From assembly GCF_003946205.1 (NCBI RefSeq), contig NZ_RHOS01000019.1, positions 1-41,436 on the forward strand: a stretch of 41,436 nt of DNA, in the 5' to 3' direction. The translations under genes were made by a program, and so were the position numbers. This DNA is from Companilactobacillus keshanensis (GTDB lineage: Bacteria; Bacillota; Bacilli; Lactobacillales; Lactobacillaceae). The notes beneath the pieces are model-generated. The model saw only the letters and a list, made by a program, of their open reading frames with translations, did no database searches and was not told the DNA's origin. The first letter of the stretch is position 1, and every line of letters begins with the position of its first letter. This document shows, one piece after another, positions 24,746 to 34,080 of this stretch.

Positions 24746-25807
24746 ATGTTCTTATCACTAAAAGAAATTAAGAAAGAAAAGTTCAGATATGGTTTGATCG
24801 TAGCAATGATCGTCATGATCTGCTACTTAATTTTTATTCTAACCAGTCTAGCTATGGGACTATCCAGTCAAAATACTGATGCAATCGATTCATGGAGCAT
24901 GAAAAGTATTGTTCTGGATAAAGATTCTAATACCAGCCTATCTCAATCACTAATTACTAAGGATCAAAAGAAAAATATCAAACTGACAAAAGATGAGGCT
25001 TTGATCGGCCAGGCTTCTGTAGTTGCCAAAAAAAATGGTTATGCAAAAGAATCATCACAGTTCTTAGGATTGAGTAAAAAACAATTTATTGCCAAAAATC
25101 TAATTTTAACTTCTGGGCACAAGATTAACAGTAGTCATCAAATAATTGTTGATGAAAAATTTAAAACTGACGGTTATAAAATTGGTGATAAATTAAATTT
25201 CAATTCTGACAAGACTAAGTACACGATCGTTGGTTTTGTAAAAAATGCCAAACTGAATATTTCTCCTGTTATTTACGGTGATATAACAACTTGGCAAAGC
25301 ATCAAAAATTTAAACGGGCAATTTGTTGGTAGTGCCATTGTCTCTAAAAAAGCTAACTTCAAAGCTAATAACGAACAATTAAAAACCTACTCAACATCGG
25401 CCTTTATCTCTAAACTACCAGGGTATTCCGCTCAAAATTCAACCTTTATCTTCATGATCGGTTTCTTAATGGCCATCTCACTGATAGTTATCGCCGTATT
25501 CTTATACATTTTGACAATTCAAAAATTACAAAATTACGCAGTCCTCAGAGCACAAGGTATTCCTGCGAAAACGCTAATTAATGCTACGATATCTCAATCA
25601 ATCATCCTTGTTATCGGGGGGCTGCTAATTGGAACTATCCTAACTGCGGCAACAGCTTTTATTCTGCCTGCATCAGTTCCGATGAGTTTTGATGTTCCTA
25701 TCCTTTCAAGTGTCGGTATTGGTTTGATCCTAACAGGACTGATTGGTGCCTTAATACCTATTAAATTAATTCTAAACGTTGACCCTGTCAGCGTGATCGG
25801 TGGTTAA
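24746..25807 (+). CDS. hrtB: ABC transporter permease, HrtB/FtsX type (heme efflux)
   Basis: This 353-residue permease has the MacB/FtsX layout: one N-terminal membrane helix (about 14-38), a roughly 190-residue extracytoplasmic domain, and three C-terminal helices (about 231-255, 283-306 and 320-342). Its length and order match HrtB, which with the ATPase HrtA exports heme and prevents heme toxicity. The conserved FtsX pattern LRAQGIPAKTLINATISQS occurs between the second and third helices. It begins immediately after the hrtR stop and ends one base before the hrtA ATG. The permease is intact, but its ATPase partner is interrupted, so it may lack energy coupling. Confidence 0.85.
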   Translation: MFLSLKEIKKEKFRYGLIVAMIVMICYLIFILTSLAMGLSSQNTDAIDSWSMKSIVLDKDSNTSLSQSLITKDQKKNIKLTKDEALIGQASVVAKKNGYAKESSQFLGLSKKQFIAKNLILTSGHKINSSHQIIVDEKFKTDGYKIGDKLNFNSDKTKYTIVGFVKNAKLNISPVIYGDITTWQSIKNLNGQFVGSAIVSKKANFKANNEQLKTYSTSAFISKLPGYSAQNSTFIFMIGFLMAISLIVIAVFLYILTIQKLQNYAVLRAQGIPAKTLINATISQSIILVIGGLLIGTILTAATAFILPASVPMSFDVPILSSVGIGLILTGLIGALIPIKLILNVDPVSVIGG

Positions 25808-25808
25808 T

Positions 25809-26498
25809 ATGACAACTTTACAACTTAAAAATATCAATAAATATTTTGGCTCAGGTACTAGTCGTGTACATGTTTTAAAAAATATAAACTTCACCGCCAA
25901 AAAAGGTGAAGTCAATCTAGTTCTTGGGCCATCCGGATCTGGGAAAAGCACCTTTTTGACCATTGCTGGTGGATTACAGACTCCTACCGATGGTTCAGTA
26001 GAACTAGAAGGAAAAGCATTAAAGTCACTCTCAAATAAGCAAAGAGATGCCTTAAGATTAAACAAAATAGGGTTTGTCTTATAAGCATATAATCTAATTC
26101 CTTATCTAACTGTTAAAGAACAATTCAAATTGGTAACAAAGGTAAAAAAACAAAACAATTTGGATGAACAGACATTAGATAAATTAATGAATCAACTAGG
26201 TATTGCTGATTTGAAAAATAAATACCCTGGTGAATTATCTGGCGGTCAAAACCAGCGGGTAGCAATCGCCAGAGCACTTTACACTAAACCTGATATCATT
26301 CTAGCCGACGAACCAACGGCCGCCTTAGACAGTGAACGTGTAACCGAAGTAGGAAAAATCTTTCAGACTTTGGCTAAAGAACAAAATACAGCCGTTGTTG
26401 TGGTGACGCATGATTTACGATTGATAAACTTTGCTGATAATGTTTATCAAATCATGGATGGTACTATGAGTCTTAATAATAGTTTGAAAGCTGGATAG
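25809..26498 (+). pseudogene. hrtA: ABC transporter ATP-binding protein HrtA, interrupted by one nonsense codon
   Basis: Reading from the ATG at 25809 gives a 229-residue ATPase with every motif in frame: Walker A GPSGSGKST (about 40-48), signature LSGGQNQRVAIARAL, Walker B IILADEPTAALD and the H-loop THD. A single TAA at 26082-26084 (codon 92) replaces what should be glutamine (CAA) in the Q-loop segment IGFVL-stop-AYNLIPYLT; both sides remain in frame. One C-to-T change accounts for it. Without suppression the product would be a 91-residue N-terminal piece lacking the signature and Walker B. A downstream ATG at 26130 could give a C-terminal piece without Walker A. Neither should be an active ATPase. 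Confidence 0.85.
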
Positions 26499-26571
26499 AA
26501 GTGTTTTTTTCCGTCAAAGGTACCTAGTAATTCCACCTATTTATTATGGAGCTATATTCAGCATAAAAAAT

Positions 26572-26626
26572 AATCCCTTTATAATTGTCTGATGTAGTAT
26601 CTGACCTATATAAAAGGATTTTTTAA
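26572..26626 (+). terminator. Terminator after the hrt operon (possibly bidirectional)
   Basis: AATCC-TTTATA / TATAAA-GGATT is followed by TTTTTTAAA, about 75 bases after the ATPase stop. Confidence 0.6.
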
Positions 26627-26655
26627 ATAAAAATATTTACTACCAATAATTAGTT

Positions 26656-26693
26656 GAACAAAGATACCCGAGCATGCCAGCACAATCTTGTTC
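26656..26693. repeat. Inverted repeat at the 3' end of the MFS-like gene
   Basis: GAACAA(A)GAT and ATCTTGTTC form an imperfect inverted repeat around a GC-richer loop containing the palindrome GCATGC. No U-tract follows on either strand. The function is unknown. Confidence 0.35.
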
Positions 26694-26704
26694 GTGGGCG
26701 TCCA

Positions 26705-28015
26705 CTATTCAGCCTTTTCACCTCGAACAAAATAATACGTAACAATAGTCGACAATAGCACGGCCAACGTTACCGGTATCCGAACTATCCATAATAAAGC
26801 ATCAGGCACCTTTGTTCCTATACTAAAGAACTTCAAAACTCCAATATGACTATAAAAACTAACTAAATATACAACAACCATATAAAATAATTGTTGAGAA
26901 ATATTACCAACTGCCGATAATTGGTACTTAACTAAAAATGCCCGCTCAGTTTCAATTCGGGGATAATTATATAATGAATTATTTAAAATTGAATTATCTG
27001 ACCCGATAAATAATGCACAACATAATATTCCGACAAAGTAGGTAAAATTAAATAACGACAATATCAATCCCAGAATAACCAAGGGATAGCGTAATCCCAG
27101 ATGATTTTTCAATATAAATGGGCCAATTTCAAATCCTAATAAATACAACAGATATACGATTAACAAGGTACTAAAACCAAACCTTGAACTACTGTCAAAA
27201 ATTGTATACAACAAGATAAAATTCATCACAATACCACGATTGATGGCGGCCAAACTTAATGGGAAAAGTTTTTTATGAATTTTTAGTTGATAGAACCACA
27301 AGATGACTAATGCCATGACGGCCACTCCACCTACATAGAGATCTTCAACATGCATAATATTTTCTAACCTTGTATAGCGTATCGTGAAGACCAGCATAAC
27401 CAATATCACAATAAATATCAGACCAATTGCTGAATAGCTTCGACTATATCTAACAAATTCGTGTTCACGATAGAACTTAATTTTAGAATTTAGTCTCCAA
27501 CTACCCAACATTGAAATAGCAAATAATACTGCCAAGATTACGAATGAAATCCAATATTGCACCGTTTTAATAGCCAATAATTCGACAACTATCAAGAGGA
27601 TCATAGAAATTAATGACCCTAGCCAATGTAGTTTGGTTAAATGAAAGTCGTTAGTTATCTTTCCTTTGGTGCGGACCGTCAAAAAGTACGGCCAAATCCA
27701 GCTAGATGCCAATCCCAAAAGTATTCCTCCAACTATACCAAGCCAGATATTTCGAGCAAACATCAAGCATAACGAACCAATAACGCCAAGTAAATTAGAT
27801 ATGATCAGCATAAATAATGCCGAGTATTTGATGTAAACTGTGACCAACATTCCAATCGAACGGAAAGTATATAACATCAAGAACGGCAATACATAGGCGA
27901 ACACATTTTTATTATGATTATAGAGTGATAAACAGAAAAAATATGGGATCACAACTCCAACATTGGCGAATAGATTCAATACTCCCTCAGAAAAGGTTTC
28001 GAAAATTTTTTTCAA
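26705..28015 (-). CDS. Uncharacterised polytopic membrane protein (MFS-like)
   Basis: This 436-residue protein has about 12 hydrophobic segments and an overall MFS-like outline: a short cytoplasmic N-terminus, a central charged loop near residues 174-190 (LNSKIKFYREHEFVRYSRS), and a short basic C-terminus. I do not see the MFS motif A or a substrate-specific signature, and no function is offered. A repeated GG-rich segment (GIVGGILLGLASSWIWPYF) lies in the fourth to fifth helix. The start is TTG at 28013-28015 with GGGGAG seven bases upstream. It is separated from the acetyltransferase gene by a terminator. Confidence 0.75.
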   Translation of the reverse strand: MKKIFETFSEGVLNLFANVGVVIPYFFCLSLYNHNKNVFAYVLPFLMLYTFRSIGMLVTVYIKYSALFMLIISNLLGVIGSLCLMFARNIWLGIVGGILLGLASSWIWPYFLTVRTKGKITNDFHLTKLHWLGSLISMILLIVVELLAIKTVQYWISFVILAVLFAISMLGSWRLNSKIKFYREHEFVRYSRSYSAIGLIFIVILVMLVFTIRYTRLENIMHVEDLYVGGVAVMALVILWFYQLKIHKKLFPLSLAAINRGIVMNFILLYTIFDSSSRFGFSTLLIVYLLYLLGFEIGPFILKNHLGLRYPLVILGLILSLFNFTYFVGILCCALFIGSDNSILNNSLYNYPRIETERAFLVKYQLSAVGNISQQLFYMVVVYLVSFYSHIGVLKFFSIGTKVPDALLWIVRIPVTLAVLLSTIVTYYFVRGEKAE

Positions 28016-28052
28016 GATGAACTCCCCTGAATGATTTATGTACTTATATAAT

Positions 28053-28091
28053 AAAAGAAAAGAAGCTAGATTGAAATATTAATCTAGCTTC
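28053..28091 (-). terminator. Terminator overlapping the acetyltransferase stop codon
   Basis: GAAGCTAGATT / AATCTAGCTTC with an 8-base loop and a TTTTCTTTT tail on the minus strand. The left arm encodes the last codons and stop of the acetyltransferase. Confidence 0.85.
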
Positions 28092-28633
28092 TTAATAATT
28101 TTGGCAGGTACTCCGCCAATTAAAGTATTGTCAGGTACATCTTTAGTTACGACAGCACCGGCGGCAATAACAACATTATTACCGATATTTACTCCCGGCA
28201 TAATGGAAACTTTCCCACCGATCCAAACATCATTTCCAATATTCACAGGCCTTGCAATTGCCTTGTATTCACTTCGACCCTTGGCAGTCATCGGATGATT
28301 AACTGTATAAATATCTACATTAGGCCCAATCATTACATTATGGCCAAAATTGACTGGAGCAATATCTAAAATAGTTAAATTATAATTACTTAAAAAATCC
28401 TCACCAACATGAATATTTAGGCCGTTATCACAATTGAAATTGGCCTGAACAGAAATTCTCTGTCCATGAGAACCCACTATTTCCTTGATTTTCTTCGTCT
28501 GCTTTTCTGGCTCAGTTGCAGGAATTGCATTGAACTCCTGACACAACCTGGCGGCACGTGCCTTTCTTTTGGCAACCTCATCATCAAGAAAATAATATTC
28601 CAATCCGGCGTCAAGTTTCTCAATTTCCTTCAT
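28079..28633 (-). CDS. Maltose/galactoside-type O-acetyltransferase (left-handed beta-helix)
   Basis: This 184-residue cytosolic enzyme of the LacA/Maa/NodL family transfers acetyl from acetyl-CoA to a sugar hydroxyl. The N-terminal helical Maa region (residues about 1-55, [20 protein letters not shown]) is followed by hexapeptide repeats. The catalytic histidine lies in YTVNHPM, and the CoA site in [29 protein letters not shown]. The ATG at 28631-28633 is chosen because GAGGTG lies seven bases upstream; the ATG three codons earlier is too close. The acceptor sugar is not known. Confidence 0.92.
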   Translation of the reverse strand: MKEIEKLDAGLEYYFLDDEVAKRKARAARLCQEFNAIPATEPEKQTKKIKEIVGSHGQRISVQANFNCDNGLNIHVGEDFLSNYNLTILDIAPVNFGHNVMIGPNVDIYTVNHPMTAKGRSEYKAIARPVNIGNDVWIGGKVSIMPGVNIGNNVVIAAGAVVTKDVPDNTLIGGVPAKIIKKLD

Positions 28634-28672
28634 AACATTCACCTCTATTACAGATTAACATTAAAATAATAT

Positions 28673-28999
28673 CTACATAACCAAACGAATTAAGGCCATG
28701 GCGACTATTCCCACAACAACGGTCTTCATCAGATCCTTTAACCAAACGGCCGTTATAACGGTCGGAACTAAAGCAATAACTATATCCCATTTTGGGATTG
28801 CCAAATGCCCTGCCTTAGCATTAAAAACGGTCTCCAATAATAAAGCAAATAATATTGAAAGTGGCAAATACTCCAAAAAACGTGTTACTACAGCTGGGAA
28901 CTTAACCATCTTGCCTAAAATAAACGGTGTTATTCTGGGAATCCAAGTCACTAAAGCACTTCCAACTAATATTAACAGAATCCTTTTACTTATTATCAT
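28673..28999 (-). CDS. azlD: Branched-chain amino acid transport protein AzlD
   Basis: AzlD is the small partner of AzlC in a two-component exporter of branched-chain amino acids and analogues. The 108-residue protein has about four membrane segments, with the family pattern TWIPRITPFILG near the N-terminus and FLEYLPLSILFALL in the middle. The start ATG at 28997-28999 follows TTGGAGG. It overlaps the azlC 3' end by 14 bases, which suggests coupled translation. Confidence 0.9.
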   Translation of the reverse strand: MIISKRILLILVGSALVTWIPRITPFILGKMVKFPAVVTRFLEYLPLSILFALLLETVFNAKAGHLAIPKWDIVIALVPTVITAVWLKDLMKTVVVGIVAMALIRLVM

Positions 29000-29705
29000 G
29001 AACGATTCCTCCAACAAAACATCCGACCAAGGCCGAAATAATAACAGCGACAGATGAACTAACAAAAAATAACAATAAATATAAACTTACCCCCACTGAA
29101 ACTACAACTGATACAGCTTTCCTTTGACTCTTAGTTAATTCCCACTGAAATTGGGTAATAAATAATCCCGCAAACATAGCTGTCAAAGCAAAATCGAGTC
29201 CAAACTGCTCTGGATCAGTAATAAAGTTACCAACTACTCCACCTAGGATAGTTGCAACGATCCAAGTAATGTACGCCGTTACATTCAATCCTTCCATCCA
29301 GCGCAAAGAAAAGTATTTTTCTTGTGCGACTGTTGTAGAAAAAACTGCAAATGATTCATCAGTCAATAGTGAGCCAATCGAAACATTTCTCAACAGTGAC
29401 TCTTCTCTAAAATGTGGACTGGCAGTCATACTCATCAATAGATGTCTTAAATTAACTAAAAAAACCGTCATAACGATACCAGTAATAGATGTATTGGCCA
29501 ACAATAAACCACACATGACAAATTGTGAACTTCCACCATAAACAATGGCTGACATCAATGCAATTTCAAATAAATTAAGATGTGAGTTTATCCCAACGAT
29601 GCCAAAAGAAAAACCAATACCTAAATATCCTAATACTGTCGGTAGGCAGCTCCTAACCCCATCTCTAAAAGTTGTATAGCCTAAATCAGTTTGTACATCT
29701 TTCAT
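28986..29705 (-). CDS. azlC: Branched-chain amino acid permease AzlC
   Basis: This 239-residue membrane protein of the AzlC/YgaZ family forms an exporter with AzlD. Typical elements are RDGVRSCLPTVLGYLGIGFSFGI at about 14-36, the SAIVYGGSSQFV motif near 54-65, and VFLVNLRHLLMSMTASPH near 80-97. About six to seven membrane helices are likely. The start ATG follows GAGGTG. A terminator separates it from asd upstream, so azlCD may be read from a weak own promoter or by readthrough of the lysine operon. Confidence 0.92.
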   Translation of the reverse strand: MKDVQTDLGYTTFRDGVRSCLPTVLGYLGIGFSFGIVGINSHLNLFEIALMSAIVYGGSSQFVMCGLLLANTSITGIVMTVFLVNLRHLLMSMTASPHFREESLLRNVSIGSLLTDESFAVFSTTVAQEKYFSLRWMEGLNVTAYITWIVATILGGVVGNFITDPEQFGLDFALTAMFAGLFITQFQWELTKSQRKAVSVVVSVGVSLYLLLFFVSSSVAVIISALVGCFVGGIVHDNK

Positions 29706-29718
29706 AAAATCACCTCAA

Positions 29719-29763
29719 AAAATATAAAAATCCCGTCATTGTTTAATGAATGGCGGGATTTTA
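29719..29763 (-). terminator. Terminator at the end of the lysine operon (after asd)
   Basis: AAAATCCCG / CGGGATTTT with inner CATT / AATG pairing and a TTTTATATTTTTT tail on the minus strand. It lies 13 bases after the asd stop and just before the azlC ribosome binding site. Confidence 0.85.
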
Positions 29764-29775
29764 ATAACTAAAAAA

Positions 29776-30840
29776 TTATTTTACTTCAACAAGACCATCA
29801 GCAACAAGCCTCTCAGCAATTTGAACCGTATTCCAAGCAGCACCTTTCAATAAGTTGTCTGAAACGACCCACATATTGAAGGCACCTTTATTTTCAAGGT
29901 CTGGACGAATTCTACCAACATATGTATCACGCTTACCGGTCGCATTAATTGGTTGTGGATAAATTTGATGTGCAGGATCATCTTGAAGAACTGCGCCAGG
30001 TGCATTTTCGATGGCCTCACGGATCTTTTCTACAGAGGCTTCATCCTTCTTTTCAACTTCAATATAAATGGATTCCCCATGACTGATAGGAACCGGTACT
30101 CTGACACAAGTTGCTGTCACTTTGATTTCTGGTGAATCCATGTCATCTAACATAATCTTCTTAGTTTCATGGATCATCTTCCACTCTTCATGTGAATAGA
30201 GATCGTCCTCTAAAACATCAATCTGTGGCAACAGGTTGAAGGCCAAAGGATAATGTTCTTTATCTCCTTTAGTTGGGAAAATGTCAGCTGACATTTTCTT
30301 TCCATCAAGAAAGTCTTGAGCTTCACTATATAGTTCATTCAAGGCCGATTGACCAGCACCTGAGGCAGCTTGATAAGTAGAAACAATGATTTGTTTCAAA
30401 CCGAAGGCTTTTCTGATGGGTTCAAGTGCAACCATCATTTGAATAGTGGAACAATTAGGGTTGGCAATAATTCCATGATGATTATAAAGAGCTTTTTCGT
30501 TAACTTCTGGTACAACTAAAGGTACATCGGGGTCCATTCTAAAGGCACTAGTGTTATCTACACAAACGGCCCCTCGTTTAACAGCTTCTGGCAACAATTT
30601 TTTCGATACAGAACCACCTGCGGATGCCAAAACAATATCTACACCTTCGAATGATTCTGGTTTAGCCTCTTCAACAGTCACTGGTTGACCCTTAAAATGT
30701 AAAGTCTTACCAGCCGAACGACTTGACGCTAATAATCTTACTTTTGAAACAAGAATTGTTGATTCCTCTAATTGTTGAATCAGACGTGTACCTACTGCAC
30801 CTGTAGCTCCTAAAATAGCAACTTCATAACCTTCACTCAT
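29776..30840 (-). CDS. asd: Aspartate-semialdehyde dehydrogenase
   Basis: Asd reduces aspartyl phosphate to aspartate semialdehyde with NADPH, the second step towards lysine, threonine and methionine. The 354-residue protein shows the Rossmann motif [10 protein letters not shown] at about 11-20, [10 protein letters not shown], the active-site cysteine in [10 protein letters not shown] near residue 129, and [13 protein letters not shown]. It is the last gene of the riboswitch-controlled operon; the start ATG follows AAAGGGATGG. A terminator ends the transcript. Confidence 0.97.
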   Translation of the reverse strand: MSEGYEVAILGATGAVGTRLIQQLEESTILVSKVRLLASSRSAGKTLHFKGQPVTVEEAKPESFEGVDIVLASAGGSVSKKLLPEAVKRGAVCVDNTSAFRMDPDVPLVVPEVNEKALYNHHGIIANPNCSTIQMMVALEPIRKAFGLKQIIVSTYQAASGAGQSALNELYSEAQDFLDGKKMSADIFPTKGDKEHYPLAFNLLPQIDVLEDDLYSHEEWKMIHETKKIMLDDMDSPEIKVTATCVRVPVPISHGESIYIEVEKKDEASVEKIREAIENAPGAVLQDDPAHQIYPQPINATGKRDTYVGRIRPDLENKGAFNMWVVSDNLLKGAAWNTVQIAERLVADGLVEVK

Positions 30841-30866
30841 TATTTTTCCATCCCTTTAATAAATTT

Positions 30867-32054
30867 TTACTGTAAGCTCTTTGTAAATTTCTCTAAACGA
30901 CTCATTGCTTCTTTGATATCTTCCATTGAAGATGCATAAGACATTCTGAAATATCCCTCTCCACCTTCGCCAAAAGCCATTCCTGGTGTTACGCCAAGTT
31001 TTGCCTCTTCGGCTAAGCGTGTACAAAATTCAACTGAACTTAATCCAAATTTAGCTGGAATCTTTGAGAATGTATAGAATGCTCCTTCTGGAAGAAGTGT
31101 GTCATAACCTAAATCATTCAATTTACCAACAATATAGTCACGGCGTTCTTGATAGACAACTCTCATTTCTGACGCATCATCAATACCATTTTCAAGTGCC
31201 TCTTGGGCAGCATATTGAGCGGGATTTGATGGTGCAGTTACCATAAAGGCATGCATCTTAAGAGCATTTTTAACAAATCCTTCTGGCCCAGCAATATATC
31301 CGATACGATAGCCAGTCATAGCATGCGATTTTGAAAGTCCATTGATCAAGACAGTTTTACCAGGTAATAATTTAGCAAACGATAGATGTTTTTTGCCATA
31401 TGTTAATTCAGCATAAATTTCATCTGAAATAACAAACATTTCCTTATCTTTAACAACATCAACGATTTCTTCCAATTGTTCCTTAGAATAAACGAAACCA
31501 GTTGGATTACCTGGATAGTTGATCAAAACAGCTTTAACTTTATCTTCGCCCTCGCGTTTGATAACTTCAGACAACTTCTTACCAGTTAGTCTAAAACCAT
31601 CTGCAGTTGTATCAACTTGCACAGGAATTCCACCCAAAACTTTGATGATGGGAATATACAATGCAAAAGTTGGTGTCGGGATGATCACCTTATCACCAGG
31701 ATTGATCATAGCTGCAAAAGTTGCATAAACTGCTTCTGTGGCTCCAATAGTTACAACGATTTCTGATTCAGGATCGTAGTCTAAGTCGAAACGTACATTT
31801 AAGTAATTGGCAATGGCTTTTCGCAAACCAATAATTCCGGCTTGTTCTGAATAGTGTGAGTCATTTTCTTTAATACTCTCGATGGCTGCTTGTTTAACGT
31901 GTTCTGGCACATTAAAATCCGGTTCACCTAAAGTCATTTTGATAATGCCGGGAATTTGTGAAAACTTCTTAGCAAAATATCTTATTTGAGAAACTCCAAT
32001 TGGATCAACAACTTTATTAACAACGTGTTCAACACTAGAATCTAGTTTTGGCAT
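30867..32054 (-). CDS. PLP-dependent aminotransferase, second copy (candidate N-acetyl-LL-DAP aminotransferase)
   Basis: This 395-residue class I/II fold-type I aminotransferase has MTLGEPDFNVPEH near the N-terminus, the substrate loop NYPGNPTG, ISDEIYAELTYG, and the PLP lysine in NGLSKSHAMTGYRIGY. It closely resembles the gene directly upstream across its whole length, so the two are tandem paralogues. In the acetylated DAP pathway, one such enzyme (PatA) converts N-acetyl-2-amino-6-oxopimelate with glutamate to N-acetyl-LL-DAP. Which copy does this cannot be told; either could also act as an aromatic or aspartate aminotransferase. The start follows TTAGGAGAG. Confidence 0.88.
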   Translation of the reverse strand: MPKLDSSVEHVVNKVVDPIGVSQIRYFAKKFSQIPGIIKMTLGEPDFNVPEHVKQAAIESIKENDSHYSEQAGIIGLRKAIANYLNVRFDLDYDPESEIVVTIGATEAVYATFAAMINPGDKVIIPTPTFALYIPIIKVLGGIPVQVDTTADGFRLTGKKLSEVIKREGEDKVKAVLINYPGNPTGFVYSKEQLEEIVDVVKDKEMFVISDEIYAELTYGKKHLSFAKLLPGKTVLINGLSKSHAMTGYRIGYIAGPEGFVKNALKMHAFMVTAPSNPAQYAAQEALENGIDDASEMRVVYQERRDYIVGKLNDLGYDTLLPEGAFYTFSKIPAKFGLSSVEFCTRLAEEAKLGVTPGMAFGEGGEGYFRMSYASSMEDIKEAMSRLEKFTKSLQ

Positions 32055-32094
32055 ATAACTCTCTCCTAAAATTAATTTGTTACTAGTTTTAATT

Positions 32095-33276
32095 CTATAA
32101 TAGTTTAGCCGTGAATGCTTTTAATCGTTTCATAGCTTCCTGAATGTTATCCATTGAAGTGGCGTAAGAAACTCTAAAGAATCCCTCACCTGCTTCACCA
32201 AAGGCATCTCCAGGAACAACTCCGACTTTACCCTCTTTAGCAAGTTTGCGACAGAATTCTTCCGAGGTTAATCCAAATTTCTTAGGAATGGCTGGAAAGA
32301 CGTAGAAAGCACCATCTGGCTTAATTGTCTTGTAACCTAAGTCATTCATTTCTTTAACTACATAGTCACGGCGCTCTTCATATGTCTTACGCATTTCGAT
32401 TGGATCATCCAGACCATTTTCCAAAGCTTCTTGTGCAGCAAATTGAGCTGGGTTAGAAGGACAAGTAACAGTAAATGAATGTACTTTACTTGCTTGATCC
32501 ACAAATTCCTTAGGGGCCGCAATATAACCAATTCTGTAACCAGTCATTGCATGCGACTTTGAAAGTCCATTAATCAAAACTGTTTGTTCTGGCAATATTT
32601 TGGCGAATGAAACATGTTTTTCTCCATAAACTAATTGGCTATATATTTCATCAGAAATTACATACAATGACTTATCACGGATAACATTTGCTAAAGCATT
32701 CAATTCCTTTTCTGTATAAACAATTCCAGTTGGATTACTTGGGTAGTTCATAATAATTGCCTTAGCATCTGGATCTTTGGTTAAAACTTCTTCTAACTTA
32801 GCTGGAGTTAATTTAAAGTTATCTTTTGATGTATCGATCTCAACAGGTACTCCACCTAGTAATTCAATATCATCCATGTAAATTGAGAAAGCTGGTGTTG
32901 GGACCAAGATTTTATCGCCATGATTCATAATGGTTGAAAGTGAAGTATAGATTGCCTCTGTAGCACCAATGGTAACAATTACTTCCGTTTCAGGATCATA
33001 ATGCACATCATAATCTTTAGCTAAGTAATTACTGATTGCTTTACGCAAACCAGTAATACCTTTTTGTGGTGTGTAATGTGATTGATTATCTTCAATACTC
33101 TTAATAGCAGCCTGTTTTACGTGTTCTGGAACGTTAAAATCAGGTTCACCAAGAGTTAATCTGACGATCCCAGGAATATTGGCAATTTCTGAATTAAACA
33201 TCAGAATTTTGTCATCTCCGATTGGTCGTGTTAATTTGTTACCAACTTCTGCTACGCTTTTTGCTAATTTGGGCAT
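32095..33276 (-). CDS. PLP-dependent aminotransferase, first copy (candidate N-acetyl-LL-DAP aminotransferase)
   Basis: This 393-residue fold-type I aminotransferase has the same architecture as the downstream copy: LTLGEPDFNVPEH, NYPSNPTGIVYT, ISDEIYSQLVYG and SKSHAMTGYRIGY with the PLP lysine. The substrate loop differs (SNPTG against GNPTG), as does the region binding the distal part of the substrate. The ATG at 33274-33276 is preceded by GTGGAG; upstream GTG/ATG codons fall inside that site. Its ribosome binding site begins close to the dapB stop, so it is part of the lysine operon. Confidence 0.88.
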   Translation of the reverse strand: MPKLAKSVAEVGNKLTRPIGDDKILMFNSEIANIPGIVRLTLGEPDFNVPEHVKQAAIKSIEDNQSHYTPQKGITGLRKAISNYLAKDYDVHYDPETEVIVTIGATEAIYTSLSTIMNHGDKILVPTPAFSIYMDDIELLGGVPVEIDTSKDNFKLTPAKLEEVLTKDPDAKAIIMNYPSNPTGIVYTEKELNALANVIRDKSLYVISDEIYSQLVYGEKHVSFAKILPEQTVLINGLSKSHAMTGYRIGYIAAPKEFVDQASKVHSFTVTCPSNPAQFAAQEALENGLDDPIEMRKTYEERRDYVVKEMNDLGYKTIKPDGAFYVFPAIPKKFGLTSEEFCRKLAKEGKVGVVPGDAFGEAGEGFFRVSYATSMDNIQEAMKRLKAFTAKLL

Positions 33277-33292
33277 AGAATTCATCTCCACT

Positions 33293-34069
33293 TTAAATAA
33301 TTTTTTCTAATCCAATTACTAATTCATTTCTCTTCATTACTTCTTTGACTGCCAACTCGACGCCCTTCATAAATGAGGCACGGTCAGTCGTACTTTGTTT
33401 AATGGTTAAGCTTTCATCATCACTACCGAAGATAACTTCTTCGTCAGCAATAAATCCAGGTAATCTGATAGCATGAATTTTTATACCATGATAATCTCCA
33501 CCACGTGTACCTAATGGATCTGACTCATTAGGATTTTCTAGTTCATCTTTTTGTTGCGCCTCATGAATCAAACGTGCTGTATTTAAAGCAGTCCCCGATG
33601 GTGCATCGAGTTTGTCCTCATGATGTGTTTCTACTATTTCAGCTTGGTCAAAGTACTTGGCAGCTGTTTGGGCAAATTTCATCATCAATACAGCCGATAT
33701 GCCAAAGTTAGAAGCAATGATGCCACCTAATTTTTCTGAATCAGCCAGTGATTTCAATTCACTAGTTTGTACTTCTGAAAGACCACTTGTACCAATAACC
33801 GGACGAATGTTTTTGCTGATAGCAAATTTGGTATTTTCAAAAACCGCAGTAGGGATACTGAAATCGATCCAAATATCAGCTGCAATATTGATCTGTGAAA
33901 AATCATTAAAGACTTTGACGTCTTGATCTAAGTCATAATCGGCTGGATTTAAGCTGTCAATAATTGGATTGAAAACTCCTACTAATTGAAAATCAGCATT
34001 TTCATTGACCATTGCAACGGCCTTTTGGCCCATCGATCCGTTAAAACCTGAAACAATAACTTTAATCAC
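33293..34069 (-). CDS. dapB: 4-hydroxy-tetrahydrodipicolinate reductase
   Basis: DapB reduces hydroxytetrahydrodipicolinate with NAD(P)H to tetrahydrodipicolinate. The 258-residue protein shows the nucleotide-binding GFNGSMGQK near the start, IDFSIPTA, VIGTSGLS, and the substrate/catalytic segment ETHHEDKLDAPSGTA. The start is GTG at 34067-34069, seven bases after AGGAGG; an earlier TTG in frame overlaps that site. It starts 11 bases after dapA ends. Confidence 0.96.
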   Translation of the reverse strand: MIKVIVSGFNGSMGQKAVAMVNENADFQLVGVFNPIIDSLNPADYDLDQDVKVFNDFSQINIAADIWIDFSIPTAVFENTKFAISKNIRPVIGTSGLSEVQTSELKSLADSEKLGGIIASNFGISAVLMMKFAQTAAKYFDQAEIVETHHEDKLDAPSGTALNTARLIHEAQQKDELENPNESDPLGTRGGDYHGIKIHAIRLPGFIADEEVIFGSDDESLTIKQSTTDRASFMKGVELAVKEVMKRNELVIGLEKII

Positions 34070-34080
34070 AAGCAATCCTC

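Noticed and set aside
26130-26498. A stand-alone 122-codon gene with ABC signature and Walker B
   Set aside because: It is the in-frame C-terminal part of the hrtA reading frame after the TAA at codon 92. It lacks Walker A and has no ribosome binding site of its own.
23940-26500. A mobile or novel defence module around the TetR-ABC genes
   Set aside because: No transposase, integrase, repeat or nuclease/sensor pair is visible. Gene order and operators fit the known hrtRBA heme-efflux system.
28698-29057. A 119-codon plus-strand frame across azlD and azlC
   Set aside because: It lies opposite two well-recognised membrane genes that overlap in the usual azlCD order, and it has no start signal.
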